Translations under genes and position numbers: made by a program | Shown here: positions 43,112 through 54,307 of the stretch, in pieces | How the letters are laid out: every line of letters begins with the position of its first letter | Position numbering within the stretch: the stretch's first letter is position 1 | DNA from: Yponomeuta sedellus | Lineage: Eukaryota; Arthropoda; Insecta; Lepidoptera; Yponomeutidae | DNA: 64,000 nt | Reading direction: 5' to 3' | Assembly (NCBI GenBank): GCA_934045075.1 | Contig: OW203725.1 | Coordinates: forward strand, 20,222,214-20,286,213 | Notes under the pieces: generated by a model | Seen by the model: only the letters and a program-made list of their open reading frames with translations | Told to the model about the DNA's origin: nothing | The model's database searches: none

Positions 43112-43470
43112 ACAAGCGCTCGATCCCTAGGCAAACCGATTGATTGGAATCACTTGAGTTAAGCACCAACAGGCGCGGTCAGGTGCAGGATTGGTGACAG
43201 TCCCGTGACTACCGCTGGTGGCATTTTTCCGAGCACTTCCGTGCTTCGCAAGGCACGTTAAGCCGTTGGTGCCGGCTGTCATGCAATGGCAGTCGTTAAG
43301 CCATGTCAGAGGCCTTATAGGCGGCTTGATAACTTCTGACAGTAAGGCCGCCACTGACTTACAATCCTCCACCAACCCGGACTTGGCCCCCATGGTGGAG
43401 TATAGCCTAACTTTCCTGCGATGCAGGAAGAGACCCGTACCCCAGCAGTGGGGACATACAAGGGTTGATA
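43112..43470 (+). mobile_element. SINE-5S, near full length
   Basis: 5S-like 'gagttaagcaccaacaggcg' (intermediate box A region) and 'gcaggattggtgacagtccc' (box C region), body and tail 'ccccagcagtggggacatac'. Confidence 0.9.
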
Positions 43471-43593
43471 ACGATTATAAATACAAAATAGATTATATCG
43501 GCAATAACTGTTACAAACTATCAGGAAATAGGCAATATCAAAAATTAATGTTTTCTATGTTTTTTTTTTGTACATCTACTTCCTTCTCTAATG

Positions 43594-43735
43594 TATTAGT
43601 CCAGTTCATCCGAAGGTTGTCTGGAAGAGATCACTTTTAGTGATAAGGCCGCCGTTTGTACTCTTAGGTTAAGAAATATCTGTGTAATTTCCATTTTTAT
43701 GTACAATAAAGTGTTCTCTATCTAACTATCAAAAG
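43594..43735 (+). mobile_element. LINE 3' UTR with 'tctatctaacta' tail
   Basis: Copy of the 10831 family: 'catccgaaggttgtctgga', 'gtacaataaagtgttctcta'. Confidence 0.75.
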
Positions 43736-44059
43736 GCCTAATCGGTTTTAAATTAATTATTTAAAACAAGTAAAATGTAAAGCCGACCTGCAACAATTTA
43801 GCGATGTACGAGTATATAATAATTCTATAAGGTATTGGCCACGGATGTATCGCGTCGCAGTCTGTTACTCCCGCGTGGTATCACCCTGGCACTGACCTAA
43901 ATCACCGCTGAAGGCCTGTCCATCAGGATTTTCCGATTCAATTGCCATTTATAGCAGCAATTACACGCCGTGACTTTTCATTTTACAATTTTTTTTTTAT
44001 GAATGTTATGGATTACTAAGTTTTAACTTGTTTTTTCATTGTGGCGTCTGTACTATTTC

Positions 44060-44205
44060 TATAATAAATGCTTCTTCTTCTTCGTTTGTTGTCGATTGTA
44101 CGAATATATTATGTATGCTTATGTTTGTAATGTTGTATAACTTTTAATAAATAATAAAACTGGAACGACTTTAACTTTGTGCGTTATTTATATTATATTT
44201 TATAT
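44060..44205 (+). repeat. LINE-tail repeat 'aaaactggaacgacttta'
   Basis: Inverted relative of 7285-7345. The preceding 'gcttcttcttcttcgtttg' may be another tail. Confidence 0.5.
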
Positions 44206-44213
44206 ATTTTATC

Positions 44214-44455
44214 CGAACCTCTTTACAATATTCTCTGTATTACGTACAGGCAGCGACATCAATATACAGAGAATATTGTAAAGAGGTTCGAAATTTCACT
44301 GATGCCGTGAGTCGCCCATTGGCTCAATTGGTAGAGCGCTGGTACGGATAGCCAGAGGTTGCGGGTTCGAATCCCGGCATGGGTGAAATTCTTAGCCTCT
44401 AAATAGGTTTTTAAATTTGTTCCTTAGCACGGGTTAGTGCATTAAAAATAAAAAT
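44214..44455 (+). mobile_element. SINE-F with perfect 27-bp 5' hairpin
   Basis: 44214-44240 and 44264-44290 are exact inverted copies of 'tacagagaatattgtaaaga' and neighbours. The forward unit continues through 'cattggctcaattggtagag' to 'cacgggttagtgcattaaaa'. Confidence 0.9.
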
Positions 44456-44489
44456 AGTGTAATATACAATTTACTAATTATACCTATTT

Positions 44490-44765
44490 TATATCTTCTT
44501 CTTCTGGCTATATTAGTCCACTGCTGGACACAGCCCTCCCCAAATGAGCGCAAGGTTGTGCCATCATTAGGGGGTAATGCCCATAATCCCCACGCTGGGC
44601 ATGCGGGTTGGGGATCGCAGTTTGGTAGAATTGTACTGCAGGGGGCGCTGCTGCCCACCCTCCGGTTTGAGTCCCTTAGTCGCCTTTTACGACACCCGCG
44701 GGAAGAATTTGGGTTGGTGCTATTCTCTAGGCCGACACCACAAAGCATGGTTAGTGCTATTCTCT
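44490..44765 (-). pseudogene. LINE-epsilon 3' end
   Basis: Minus strand: LRSFGEGCVQQWTNIA then stop and a 'gaagaagaag' tail; upstream is disrupted. The 'cacagcatggttagtgctat' area repeats within 44740-44790 (short direct duplication 'gtgctattctctaggccgac'). Confidence 0.75.
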
Positions 44766-45157
44766 AGGCCGACACCACACAGCATATATTACTATTATAT
44801 ATATTATATATACTATTTTATATATTAACTTAAAAATTGTGGGGAAATATTATATAACATAACAATTAATAACCATGAAATTCAATAAATACATAAACAT
44901 TATCTACATATAAATATACATATACCTACATATTTCCTGACGATATTGATATGTCTACATGCGAATACTACCTAAAATATATTGTGATAAATTACTGAAG
45001 ACTTAGGTAGTGATGGTATACCTTATCAATCAGCTATTTATTCCTTGTCCCTACTTACATTTATAACAATTTCCTAATCATCCAGTGACGTGTCGCAATT
45101 CACCCTCATTCATCCCTTTTACCTCTTTATCTAAAAGGCGAGAAACATTCGTGAAAC

Positions 45158-45720
45158 GATGGTAGCCCCGCGGTATAACGCCGTCTTCTCCATCGGGAGG
45201 TCGTGAGTTCGAATCCCGGCATGTCATCGTCATCATCAACCCATCATGTCCCCACCGAGGGGCACAGGTCTCTTCCCTGAGTAAGGTATAAGCCATACTC
45301 CACCACGGGGGCCATGTCCGGATCGGTGGAGGATTGGTCATATTGTCAGAAGTTTTCAAGCCGCCCTAAGGCCTCTGACTTGGCTTAACGACTGCCATCT
45401 ATCGACGGCAGCCGGCACCAACTGCTTAACGTGCCTTGCGAAGCACGGAACCGCTCGGAAAAATATCACTAGCGTTAGACATAGACGGTTTACCCATCCA
45501 TGCGCTGAACGCGCCTTGTGTGTACAATGGTATGTACCAATGTTTTTTTTTTCTAAGTTAAATACATTTGTGAAGTTATAGTAGCAATACCACTCGCTAA
45601 GTGAAGGAAAACATCGTGAGGAAACCCTAGTGTCTGAAGTGTTAACATACCTCAGCGCTTACTAAGCTCAATGACCCAACTATGAGGCGAATTGCGGAAA
45701 TCTTAGGTCTAACTAGGTCC
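45158..45720 (+). mobile_element. SINE-B split by an inverted SINE-5S
   Basis: Head 'ggtagccccgcggtataacg' ... 'ttcgaatcccggcatg' ends at 45227; the body resumes at about 45528 'tatgtaccaatg'. The interruption is SINE-5S in reverse. Confidence 0.8.
45228..45515 (-). mobile_element. SINE-5S inserted in SINE-B
   Basis: Reverse tail 'tcatgtccccaccgaggggc' (second tail subtype), body, and 'ggtttacccatccatgcgct' (box C region). Short flanks GGCATGT/GGTATGT may be the duplication. Confidence 0.8.
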
Positions 45721-46194
45721 TATATAAGTAACAATATTCCGGAATTGTCCGGATTGTTTACTTCGCCCCTCGCGGTCGTTGCCCCTGTCACCGAGTAGGG
45801 CGGTCTTAATCGGCCAACTACTAAGCAGTGGTTCTCAACCTGAGTCCCAATGATCCGTTTTCAGGACAAATTCACAAAGCACTTCATAGATGGCGCTTAT
45901 AGGCGTGTACATACAATAACAAGGACACGTCTGTCAAATTTTATTAACACAGATCAATTTTGACAGTCATATTCCGGTTTGTCTATGTGGGCCAAAACTA
46001 TGTCGGTTAATCATCTTCGCAATGCATATTGAATTGGCATAGTAAAACTTGTATGGTAGCTAATGCAAAAAGGCTTCTGATGTTCCTTATGGCACGAAAA
46101 ATGCCACGATGGAGAAAAGACCGTGGGTTGATGTTGATGTTGAGTTAATGAAAAACCAACCTCTACGTTTACGATATTACCACTTTTTATCTAG

Positions 46195-46510
46195 TCTATA
46201 AACGTCTCACTGCAGGACACAGACCTTCTCTCTTAGAGAGAGAGAGAGTATGGGTCTAATTACCATGCGTGCCCACCGCGGATTGACAATTTCAAGCGCT
46301 GAGGTATAGGAATATCTCGAGCACTCAGGTTTCGTAACGATATTTTGTTTCGCAGTTAGCGAGTAGTATTGCTATTATAACTTCACAAATATACATAACA
46401 TAGAAAACAAAATAATTATGACATGCCCGCACTGGGTATCGAACCTGGGTCTCTCGCTTCCGAGTCCATTGTTCTACCTACTGAGCTGCCACCCGATGCC
46501 ACCAATTTGA
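46195..46510 (-). mobile_element. SINE-B full length, second head type
   Basis: Read in reverse: head 'gtggcagctcagtaggtaga' and 'cccaggttcgatacccagtg', body 'tttgtgaagttataatagca', (tc)n stretch, end 'cctgcagtgagacgtttata'. The most complete example of this head and the (ct)n 3' end. Confidence 0.85.
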
Positions 46511-47657
46511 AATATATAAAAAAAATACCCTGTGTGGAGTGCAAGTAGAACACGTGCGAACTTCTGACTGGAAGAAAAGTTGACTAGACGAAAATGCTAC
46601 TTAGCACTATGTGCGCCTAGAGCAATAGAGAATATAACAATAGAGAGCAATAGAATTTTGTGCAATAGAGAATTTTAATAATAAAAATAACATAGCTAAC
46701 TCGACTCCCCGTGGAATTACCGAGCTCTGGATAACAATGCGAATAAAAGGATTGGGAACCTCTGATGAAAATATAGATTTCCATATATTTTTATCTCGGT
46801 GTTTTCTAAGTTATGTACAGGTTACGTTTAAATTGATATTGAAACCTACATAAAAAAAACAGTAGCCCTACGTTCAACTGGCATCGTTTACGACCGTTTG
46901 CTTGGATTGGTTAACCGAAGTTTTTTGTTAATGTATGTAATAAATCCCCACGTTACAAGCCAAGCCTAGTGTGGGGACCCCTGGAACTTCTATTACTTAA
47001 GTCATAGCATGCACCTTAATTCTGATATTTATGGTGTATACGTACGCAAAATTCTTTGAATTTTATATTCTTGTTTTTTTTGTGCAATAAACAATATTTT
47101 TATCTTTTATCTTTTTTAAATTAATAAAATCAGAAATATTTTACAAATGTTATAAATATGTTCTCAATGTAGTCTCCAACATTGACGTGTAATATACGGT
47201 TGCTTACCTATATTATACCTACGCGGTAAGCAACCGTGGCCGATTTAGCGCCCGTTAACGTGTAGAAATGTAAGGATATTTTCGGTCCTTACATTCGTAG
47301 GTAGGATTAATATGCCTATGCCACGATGCACAATGTTTTTTTCACACCTCCTGCTCGACAATGCCTTATTACGTACCGTCAAATATCATCGTAAAGCATA
47401 GCCTTGTCTCTCGAGGGCAATAATAATGAAGAATTTCCCTAGGGAATAAAGTGATTTGAATTTAGAATGTCAAAATTCGCATGAAAACTATGAAGAAGCC
47501 CCGCAATGCAATTCGAAATTCGAATTGTTGTTCGAAACTCACCCCTTTTTTCTTTTTTTTCTGAACTACTGTGTCGTGTGACCGCGCGAAACACCAATAA
47601 AAAAAAGAAAAATTTTATTGTCTCCCAGATGGTGTGAAAAGTAGAGTATTCACCTCT

Positions 47658-47812
47658 GGAATAAAACATGTCTTAGTCTCGGGCGGTATGAACCCCTGGC
47701 TTCACTCAGGACTCTACATAACTCCCTCGCTTCGCTCAGGAGTTAACTCGGAGTCCTTCGCTCCGCTCAGGGTTCAATATACCGCCCATGACGTAATACA
47801 TGGTTTTATTCC
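47658..47812. mobile_element. 155-bp MITE with 37-bp inverted ends
   Basis: 'ggaataaaacatgtcttag' ... 'gggcggtatgaacccc' on the left, complement 'gggttcaatataccgccc' ... 'catggttttattcc' on the right. The interior repeats 'cgcttcgctcagg' / 'cgctccgctcagg'. A 70-codon open frame crosses it but is not credible. Confidence 0.8.
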
Positions 47813-48489
47813 CTTAATGCATGATCTACTATTATTAGGTGTTTGAATAAACACAAAGTCGTTCTAACCTATGATTTGAAACTCTTAATTCGATAACTCT
47901 GAAATAATTACCTAAAACAGAAATGAAATTTAAACTTTTGTGCAAATGTCAAAAGTTTTTTACATCGATCATTAAGTGGTCGGAAAGCAGAAAAATTGAG
48001 GGAAAGTTCTCGGGAGGGACCAAATTTTTTGCAAATTAGCTAAAATAACCTTCTTCCAATACTATATAGAATAGACAATCACTTTGTATTACTTTATGGT
48101 CATAAATAAAATTTGCACTTTATGTTTTTACTACACGTATAAAGATACTATTTTTATTTTTCGTTTCCAGTTAGCAAACCTAAATCCTCATCCGGTTCTT
48201 CTTGAAACTGCTTGAAAAACAATATAATTGCCAAAGAAAAATACAGACTTACTTTCATTGCTCTTTTTTACACCGCTCTTGACAAATTAGGGTCGCAATA
48301 AAGCCTCAAAGTAACTTCGAGAGCGTCAAACACAAATCACCCTTTTTCACGAGACCAAACTCACTGAATTTATTGTGAAAGGAAACGACAATCTGTCGCT
48401 CGTAAAAGTGCCGTAGTAGCCACTAATATAAGCAGTGTTTTTAGCAGTATCTTGCACGCACAAATAAGGAAAATGACAGTTATAATATA

Positions 48490-49101
48490 CAGGGTGTCTC
48501 ATTCAAATCGGTCAGTATGGGAAAGTCTGAAACTATAAGACATACGAAGATCTGTTCTGAAGAACCATGTCATCGATTTTAATAACAAAAAAAACTGCAT
48601 TCATACATTTTAAAAAAACATCTGTTCTCCGTTCGGGAAGCGAACCCGGTGGTTTTAAAAAAATAACCTACACTATTTCTATTTATATATCGATTGTGTA
48701 GGTCTTAAACAGTAAATGTCTGTATGAAACATGATGTCTAAAATGAATAAAATGCATTGTTTTCACATACTTTAATTTATTTTAGTAGGTGCTCGAAGTG
48801 ACCGCCGCCTTTTTCAATAAAATATTCAACACGTTTAGGTAACGATCTTAATCTTTAAATAAGTATCTACATATTTATTTTAAGTGGGCTTTTCAATTGA
48901 CTGTTAGTGTTTGATTAATAGAAGTTTTTTTTTTTCAAAACAATAGGGTTAGATTCCCGAACGGAGTACAGATGGGTTTAAAATGTATGAATGCAGTTTT
49001 TCTTGTTATTAAAATCGATGACATGGTTCCTTAGAACAGATCTTCGTATGTCTTATAGTTTCAGACTTTCCCATACTGACCGATTTGAATGAGACACCCT
49101 G
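48490..49101 (-). mobile_element. Tc1/mariner-type transposon remnant with long inverted ends
   Basis: Terminal repeats of about 150 bp (48490-48640 and 48953-49101) start 'cagggtgtctcattcaaatc', are nearly identical, and are flanked by TA. The interior minus frame (about 48854-48777) ends in RVEYFIEKGGGHFEHLLK then stop, a C-terminus typical of IS630-type transposases. The rest of the transposase is lost. Confidence 0.8.
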
Positions 49102-49127
49102 TATATTAGACGGTCTAATCGCGTTCG

Positions 49128-49525
49128 GTAATAGCGGAGCGGTGTAGAACGCCGGCCTCTCAATCGGGAGGTCGTGATGGGTTCAAACCCCGGCATATAC
49201 CGCTCCGGAGCATATTTGATGCAGAGGATATCCCTAGCAGTGCAGGGCGGTAATGCTGCCAGCGTTATGGGAACCTTTGGGTCGGATATGTCTCGGGGTG
49301 GTTTGATTGACTAATCTTATTTTGTTTGTGTTGTTCATGTACCAATGACTTTGTTTTCTAAGTTATGAATATATGTGAAATCACAGTATCAATACCACAC
49401 GCCGACGGTGAAGGAAAACATCGTAAGGAAACCCTAGTGTCTGAAGTGTTAACGTACCTCAGCGCTTGCTACGTACAATGGCCCAACTATGAGGCCAAGT
49501 GCGGAAATCTCGGGTCTAAATAACT
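49128..49525 (+). mobile_element. SINE-B with a LINE fragment inside
   Basis: Head 'atagcggagcggtgtagaac' to 'ccccggcatata'; body resumes at 49338 'atgtaccaatgactttgttt'. The 49202-49337 insert encodes QGGNAASVMGTFGSDM, like a LINE ORF2 C-terminus. Confidence 0.75.
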
Positions 49526-49596
49526 AGGGTCTATTCGCGATTATTTATTTGGTAAAACGTAATTAGTTTAATGAAAAAAATATATCGATCACTTAA

Positions 49597-49690
49597 ATCA
49601 CGGAAGCGCTCGTGGCCTAGCCGGACCGAGTGATTGGAATCAATCACTTGAGTTAAGCAGCAACAGGCGCGGTGAGGTGCTGGATACGCG
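49597..49690 (+). mobile_element. SINE-5S, 5' end only
   Basis: 'gcgctcgtggcctagccgga', then 'gagttaagcagcaacaggcg' at 49650, the segment most like 5S rRNA box A. Truncated after 'aggtgctggat'. Confidence 0.85.
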
Positions 49691-50104
49691 TACAAAATAT
49701 AATACATAAATATTGAATAACCTACCTAACTATGCGAGAAATAAATAAACTACATAAACTAAAATAAATACATCAATATATAGCTCAATGTTAATGTTAG
49801 AAGATGGTTTAAATGTAAACTTTTCGTATTAATACTGTCATAACAAAGGATTATATTTTTCGCACATTTATCGGTAACTCATTTCATTCAGCTTGTCTGG
49901 GCCAAAGTCGGTCAAAGTCAAGAAATTAATAAACAGGGATTGATGTGTGTTAAATTACTGAGCGTAAAGAGTGACCCTAGGTCGTCCTGAACAAAGAACT
50001 TGGTGGACATTATTGCTCCCACGTTTTAACTATTTCTTCTACGGCTCGTTTACATTTAGACCAAAGCCGAATTAAATTAAATATCGATAGAAGCGGTGAT
50101 AGAA

Positions 50105-50460
50105 GCGCTCGTGGCCTAGGCGAATCGAGTGATTGGAATCAATCACTTGGTTAAGCAACAACAGGCGCGGTCAGGTACGGGATGGGTGAGCGTCCCGTGA
50201 CTACCGCTAGTGGCATTTTCCCGAGCGCTTCCGTGCCTCGCAAGGCACGTTAAGCCGTTGGTGCCGGCTGTCATATAATGGCAGTCGTTAAGCCATGTCA
50301 GAGGCCTTATGGGCGGCTTGATAACTTCTGACAGTAAGGCCCTCCACTGTCTTACAATCCTCCACCAACCCGGACTTGGCCCCAGTGGTGGAGTATGGCC
50401 TAACCTGATGCAGGAAGAGACCACTGCCCCAGCAGTGGGGACAACAAGGGTTGATAACGA
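50105..50460 (+). mobile_element. SINE-5S, full length
   Basis: Starts 'gcgctcgtggcctagg', 5S-like 'caggcgcggtcaggtacggg' and 'atgggtgagcgtcccgtga', body 'cttcgcaaggcacgttaag' (wording 'gcctcgcaaggcacgttaag' here), tail 'ccccagcagtggggacaaca'. 'agaagcggtg.taga' on both sides is a probable 15-bp duplication into the start of the next SINE-B. Confidence 0.9.
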
Positions 50461-50463
50461 AGA

Positions 50464-50997
50464 AGCGGTGGTAGACCAGTGGGTAAAACAATAGATTCCA
50501 AAGCGAGGGCCCCAGGTTCGATTCCCAGTGCGATCGGTACCAATGACTTACACTATTTTTATTTTTAATGCACTAACCCGTGCTAAGGAACAAATTTAAA
50601 AACCTATTTAGAGGCTGTACGTAATACAGAGAATATTGTAAAGAGGTTCGAAATTTCACTGATGCCGTGAGTCGCCCATTGGCTCAATTGGTAGAGCGCT
50701 GGTACGGATAGCCAGAGGTTGCGGGTTCGAATCCCGGCATGGGTGAAATTTTTAGCCTCTAAATAGGTTTTTAAACCAATGACTTAGTTTTCTATATCAT
50801 GTACATTTGGGAACTTATGGTAGCAATACCACTGTGAATGAAAACATCGTGAGGAAATCTGTATGTCTGAGGAGTTTAAACACCTGAGCGCTAGAAATTG
50901 CTGATTCACGGTGGGCACGCGTGCTAAGTAAGCCCTATTCTCTCTTTCTGAGAGACGGCATGTGCCCTGCAGTGAGACTTTTATAGGCAAGGAAAAG
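50464..50997 (+). mobile_element. SINE-B (second head) split by SINE-F
   Basis: Head 'ggtggtagaccagtgggtaa' to 'ggttcgattcccagtg'; body resumes at 50787 and ends 'ctgcagtgagacttttatag'. Confidence 0.85.
50551..50774 (-). mobile_element. SINE-F fold-back copy with 12-bp duplication
   Basis: Left: inverted 3' terminus from 'actatttttatttttaatgc'. Then forward 'gtacgtaatacagagaatat' through the tRNA-like module to 'ctctaaataggttttta'. ACCAATGACTTA at 50539-50550 and 50775-50786. Confidence 0.92.
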
Positions 50998-51415
50998 AAA
51001 TAGTAGCACTTTGTAACTATAGTTCGATAGATTTATTTGTCGACATCAGTAGCATACCTATTCGCTTTACATAGTTATAGAGCTTTTATACCAGACTTAC
51101 CCCTCTAAAACGAGTAGACAGACTCGCTTACCCCTCTGAAACGTAGATCGACACTGCAATATATACACATCAGTTTGCTTCGCTCTACGAATAATATTGT
51201 CTGAAGTTTGAATGCAATTAATTAATTTCACGAGCTTTACATTCACACACACAAACTTAGTTGTAAAAACACGACTACACTTAAACTCTCCCAGAGGCAC
51301 TTTATTTAATCTGTGGTTCGTTTTCCTTGAAAAATCTCCACCACAGGCCAATTTAATTGGCGTTTTTCGAGTGTTATAAGCTATCGTGTTTTTATAAAAT
51401 AGCAAAATGTAAATG

Positions 51416-51751
51416 TAAAAGCGCTCGTGGCCTAGTCGAACCGGGTGATTGGAATCAATCACTTTAGTTATGCGACAACAGGCGCGGTTAGTTGCAGGAT
51501 GGGTGACCGTCTCGTGACTACCGCTAGTGGCATTTTTCTGAGCGCTTCCGTGCTTCGCAAGGCACGTTAAGCCGCTGGTGCCAGCTGTCATGTAATGGCA
51601 GTAGTTAAGCCATGTCAGAGGCCTTATGGGCGGCTTGATGACTTCTGACAGTAAGGCCCGCCACTGTCTTACAATCCTCCACCAACCCGGACTTGGCCGC
51701 CGTGGTAGAGTATGGCCTATACCTTCCTCAGGGAAGAGACCCGTGCCCCTC
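51416..51751 (+). mobile_element. SINE-5S, second tail subtype
   Basis: 'gcgctcgtggcctagtcgaa', 'gcaggatgggtgaccgtctc', ending 'cctcagggaagagacccgtg' 'cccctcg'. Its inverse open frame (51768-51097) is long but is only SINE plus flank. Confidence 0.88.
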
Positions 51752-51769
51752 GAAGAAAATGTATCCATG

Positions 51770-52177
51770 CTGGCTGGCTGGCTATCCGTGCCAGCGCTCT
51801 ACCAATTGAGCCAATGGCCTCACGGCATCAGTGAAATTTCGAACCTCTTTACACTATTCTCTGTATTACGTACAGGCAGCGACATCTGACTAAAGCAAAT
51901 TGCATTACTTACAGCCCCGACTACCTACTTTGCAGTTAGGTTTTAACATCGGAACGATATCACTGTACCCACATGATTATACTATTTTTATTTTTAATGC
52001 ACTAACCCGTGCTAAGGAACAAATTTAAAAACCTATTTAGAGGCTGTCAATTTCACCCATGCCGGGATTCGAACCCGCAACCTCAGGCTATCTGGCTGGC
52101 ACGGCTGGCCTCTAAATAGGTTTTTAAATTTGTTCCTTAGCACGGGTTAGTGCATTAAAAATAAAAATAGTATAATA
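51770..52177 (-). mobile_element. SINE-F composite: truncated unit plus fold-back unit
   Basis: Unit 1 runs to 'actgtacccacatgat' (51973); unit 2 starts 'tatactatttttatttttaa' and folds back to 'gcacgggttagtgcattaaa' (about 52145). Same head-to-tail junction as at 11277. Confidence 0.8.
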
Positions 52178-52342
52178 TTATAATTGTTAACGTTTTTGAA
52201 CATGTTTTTGATGTTTGTTACTCAATCCTGCAATAACGGCTGAACGGAGTTACAAGAAGCTTGGCATACATATAGGCATTGATCTGAATTTAGACATAGG
52301 ATACTTGTTATCCCGGTAATGCTTTCCCGTGGGAGAAAAATC

Positions 52343-52614
52343 TTGTCGAACTGAGTGACTGGAATCAATCACTTGAGTTCAGCAACAACAGGCACGGTCA
52401 GGATGGGCGACCGTCCCGTGACTACCGCTACTGGCATTTTTTCCGAGAGCTTCCGTGCTTCGCAAGGCACGTTAAGCTGTTGGTGCCGGCTGTCATGTAA
52501 TGGCAGTCGTTAAGCCATGTCAGAGGTCAGAGGACCCGCGGTGGAATATGGCCTAATCTTCCCACGATGCAGGAAGAGACCCATGACCCAGCAGAGACAT
52601 ACAATGGTTGATAG
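52343..52614 (+). mobile_element. SINE-5S, shortened
   Basis: 'gactggaatcaatcacttga', 'ggatgggcgaccgtcccg', body, internal deletion after 'gccatgtcagagg', tail 'acccagcagagacatac'. It splits a LINE-like repeat (52180-52335 and 52650-52730). Confidence 0.8.
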
Positions 52615-53344
52615 CGAACCTTTTTTCAACCGAAACTCTAAGATATTTATTTATTTATTGCGTTGCGAATAGTATAAACGGATTCTGTGTCGGTACGAAG
52701 GTCGCCGGGATACCTAGTATAATTTAATATTATTATCACTTTTACTCTATTATTTATTTACTACTTATTTAATATAATTATTAAATAAATGGAAAGTTTG
52801 TGAAGATGTCTGTTAATCAGTCACGAAATAACGGTTGGATTTACGTAGGTACATTTAATTAGCCGTACAAATAGATAAAGTCAGGTAGAATAGGTATTCT
52901 TTATTGTACACAGAAATTATATGAAAATATAGTACAATTGGCGGCCTTATTATTAAAAGTAATTTCGTCTTATACCTGAAGTGAGATATAAAATGACGTT
53001 CACAGGGTCAGCTAGTACTGAATAAATACAAAAGTACGTGTATCTGTCAAACATAGAATGAACAAGAACTCTGAGAGTGGGGTGGCGCACGATGGTCCAT
53101 ATTATCGAGCCCGATGCCGATTTATGCTGTGGGGGCAGACCATTCAGTGTGTACATTGTATGTATGTGCAAAGTATCTAGTTAGGTTGAATTCGGCTAGA
53201 CGGTGAACGGCCCGAGTTGGCTGCTGTATCGCACTAATACTTTATATTCACTTGTTTCGCTATGGACTCGCTTCCGTTTCTGTCGTCTTAATTGTTACTG
53301 CTACCAGACTGCGTCAGAATGAGGTTTTGTTTTTCCAGTGTATT

Positions 53345-53425
53345 TATACATATTTATTGCTCTCTCTCTACTCTCTCTCTCTCTCTGAGAGAAAGCCTGT
53401 GGCCTGCAGCAGTACGTTTATAAAA
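53345..53425 (+). repeat. (CT)n tract at a SINE-B 3' end
   Basis: 'ctctctctctactctctctc' followed by 'ggcctgcagcagtacgttta', the usual SINE-B end. Confidence 0.65.
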
Positions 53426-53461
53426 AAAATGTATAACCGACTTGTTTCAAGAATATGACGT

Positions 53462-53890
53462 AATGTTTAATGAAATGAATTTTTTTATTGAAAGTAGCGT
53501 AGAGACTGCGGCTTAATGCACGTTACAATTCAAACCAGGCGTCTATTTCAAAATCTACAACATTTTGGCGAAAAATTTACCAAAAAAAATCTTCAAACTC
53601 AGTCATTTCAAAGTCCTTAATTAACAAAGTTAACAAAATTATTACAAAATATAGAACTCATGCATTGTACTGGCCTCAATTCCAGACATCATTGTCATAT
53701 AAATAATCTCTTACGTTATAGTAGTCCTTATGGCACAAAGAGCTTCTTAATCAGCGTTTTAGGCAAATTTAATATATCCTCAGGGATTTTATTGTAGAAG
53801 CGTATACAATGCCCCATGAAGGATGTATTAACATTTGCCAGCCTAAATCTTGGGATCAAAAGTTTATGTTTATTTCTAGTCTAGTAATTA
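53462..53890 (-). pseudogene. LINE-beta 3' end, second copy
   Basis: 'cagggattttattgtagaag', 'ttgccagcctaaatcttg' and the UTR match 33775-34200 with many differences; the coding part is short and broken. Confidence 0.85.
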
Positions 53891-54061
53891 CATTGTGTTG
53901 GTTATTTAGTAACCTTGTACATTAACTGCAATATAACTTACTATAGACTCCTAATACCAGCTCTCTGTATGTACCTAAATGGGCGAGTGAAGAAAAACTT
54001 ATTCTATCATCTAGCCATAGACAAACAAGCGTGAGTGTCCTGAGTTAATATCCTCATAGCG

Positions 54062-54307
54062 CACCCTCAGAACGAAAGAGGCCTAAGTCAAAAAATGGTG
54101 AAATTGAGTTACAATCATAGAGTCATAAAAAGGTATGCCGTGGACGGAAGATTCGCTATGCTCTTTTTTTACAATACTTTGTTTTACTATTCATCTATAG
54201 AGCATACCTTTTTATGTCTCTCTATGATTGTTAGGTACTCAATTTTTTGAGAATTTTTTGAGTATTTAAACTATTTTTTGACTTAGGCCTCTTTAGTTCT
54301 GAGGGTG
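54062..54307. mobile_element. fold-back MITE, 246 bp
   Basis: Ends 'caccctcagaac' / 'gttctgagggtg' with arms continuing through 'gaggcctaagtcaaaaaat' and 'cataaaaaggtatgc' to a short loop. Confidence 0.8.

Noticed and set aside
47634..47846. 70-codon open frame over the GC-rich MITE
   Set aside because: Frame is created by the inverted-repeat element; no family match.
51097..51768. 223-codon open frame, minus strand
   Set aside because: It is the reverse complement of a SINE-5S plus AT-rich flank; the same pseudo-peptide recurs wherever SINE-5S occurs.
15558..52177. Palindromes as long-read assembly artefacts
   Set aside because: Not excluded, but several have distinct target duplications and some arms carry mismatches, which an artefact would not produce.
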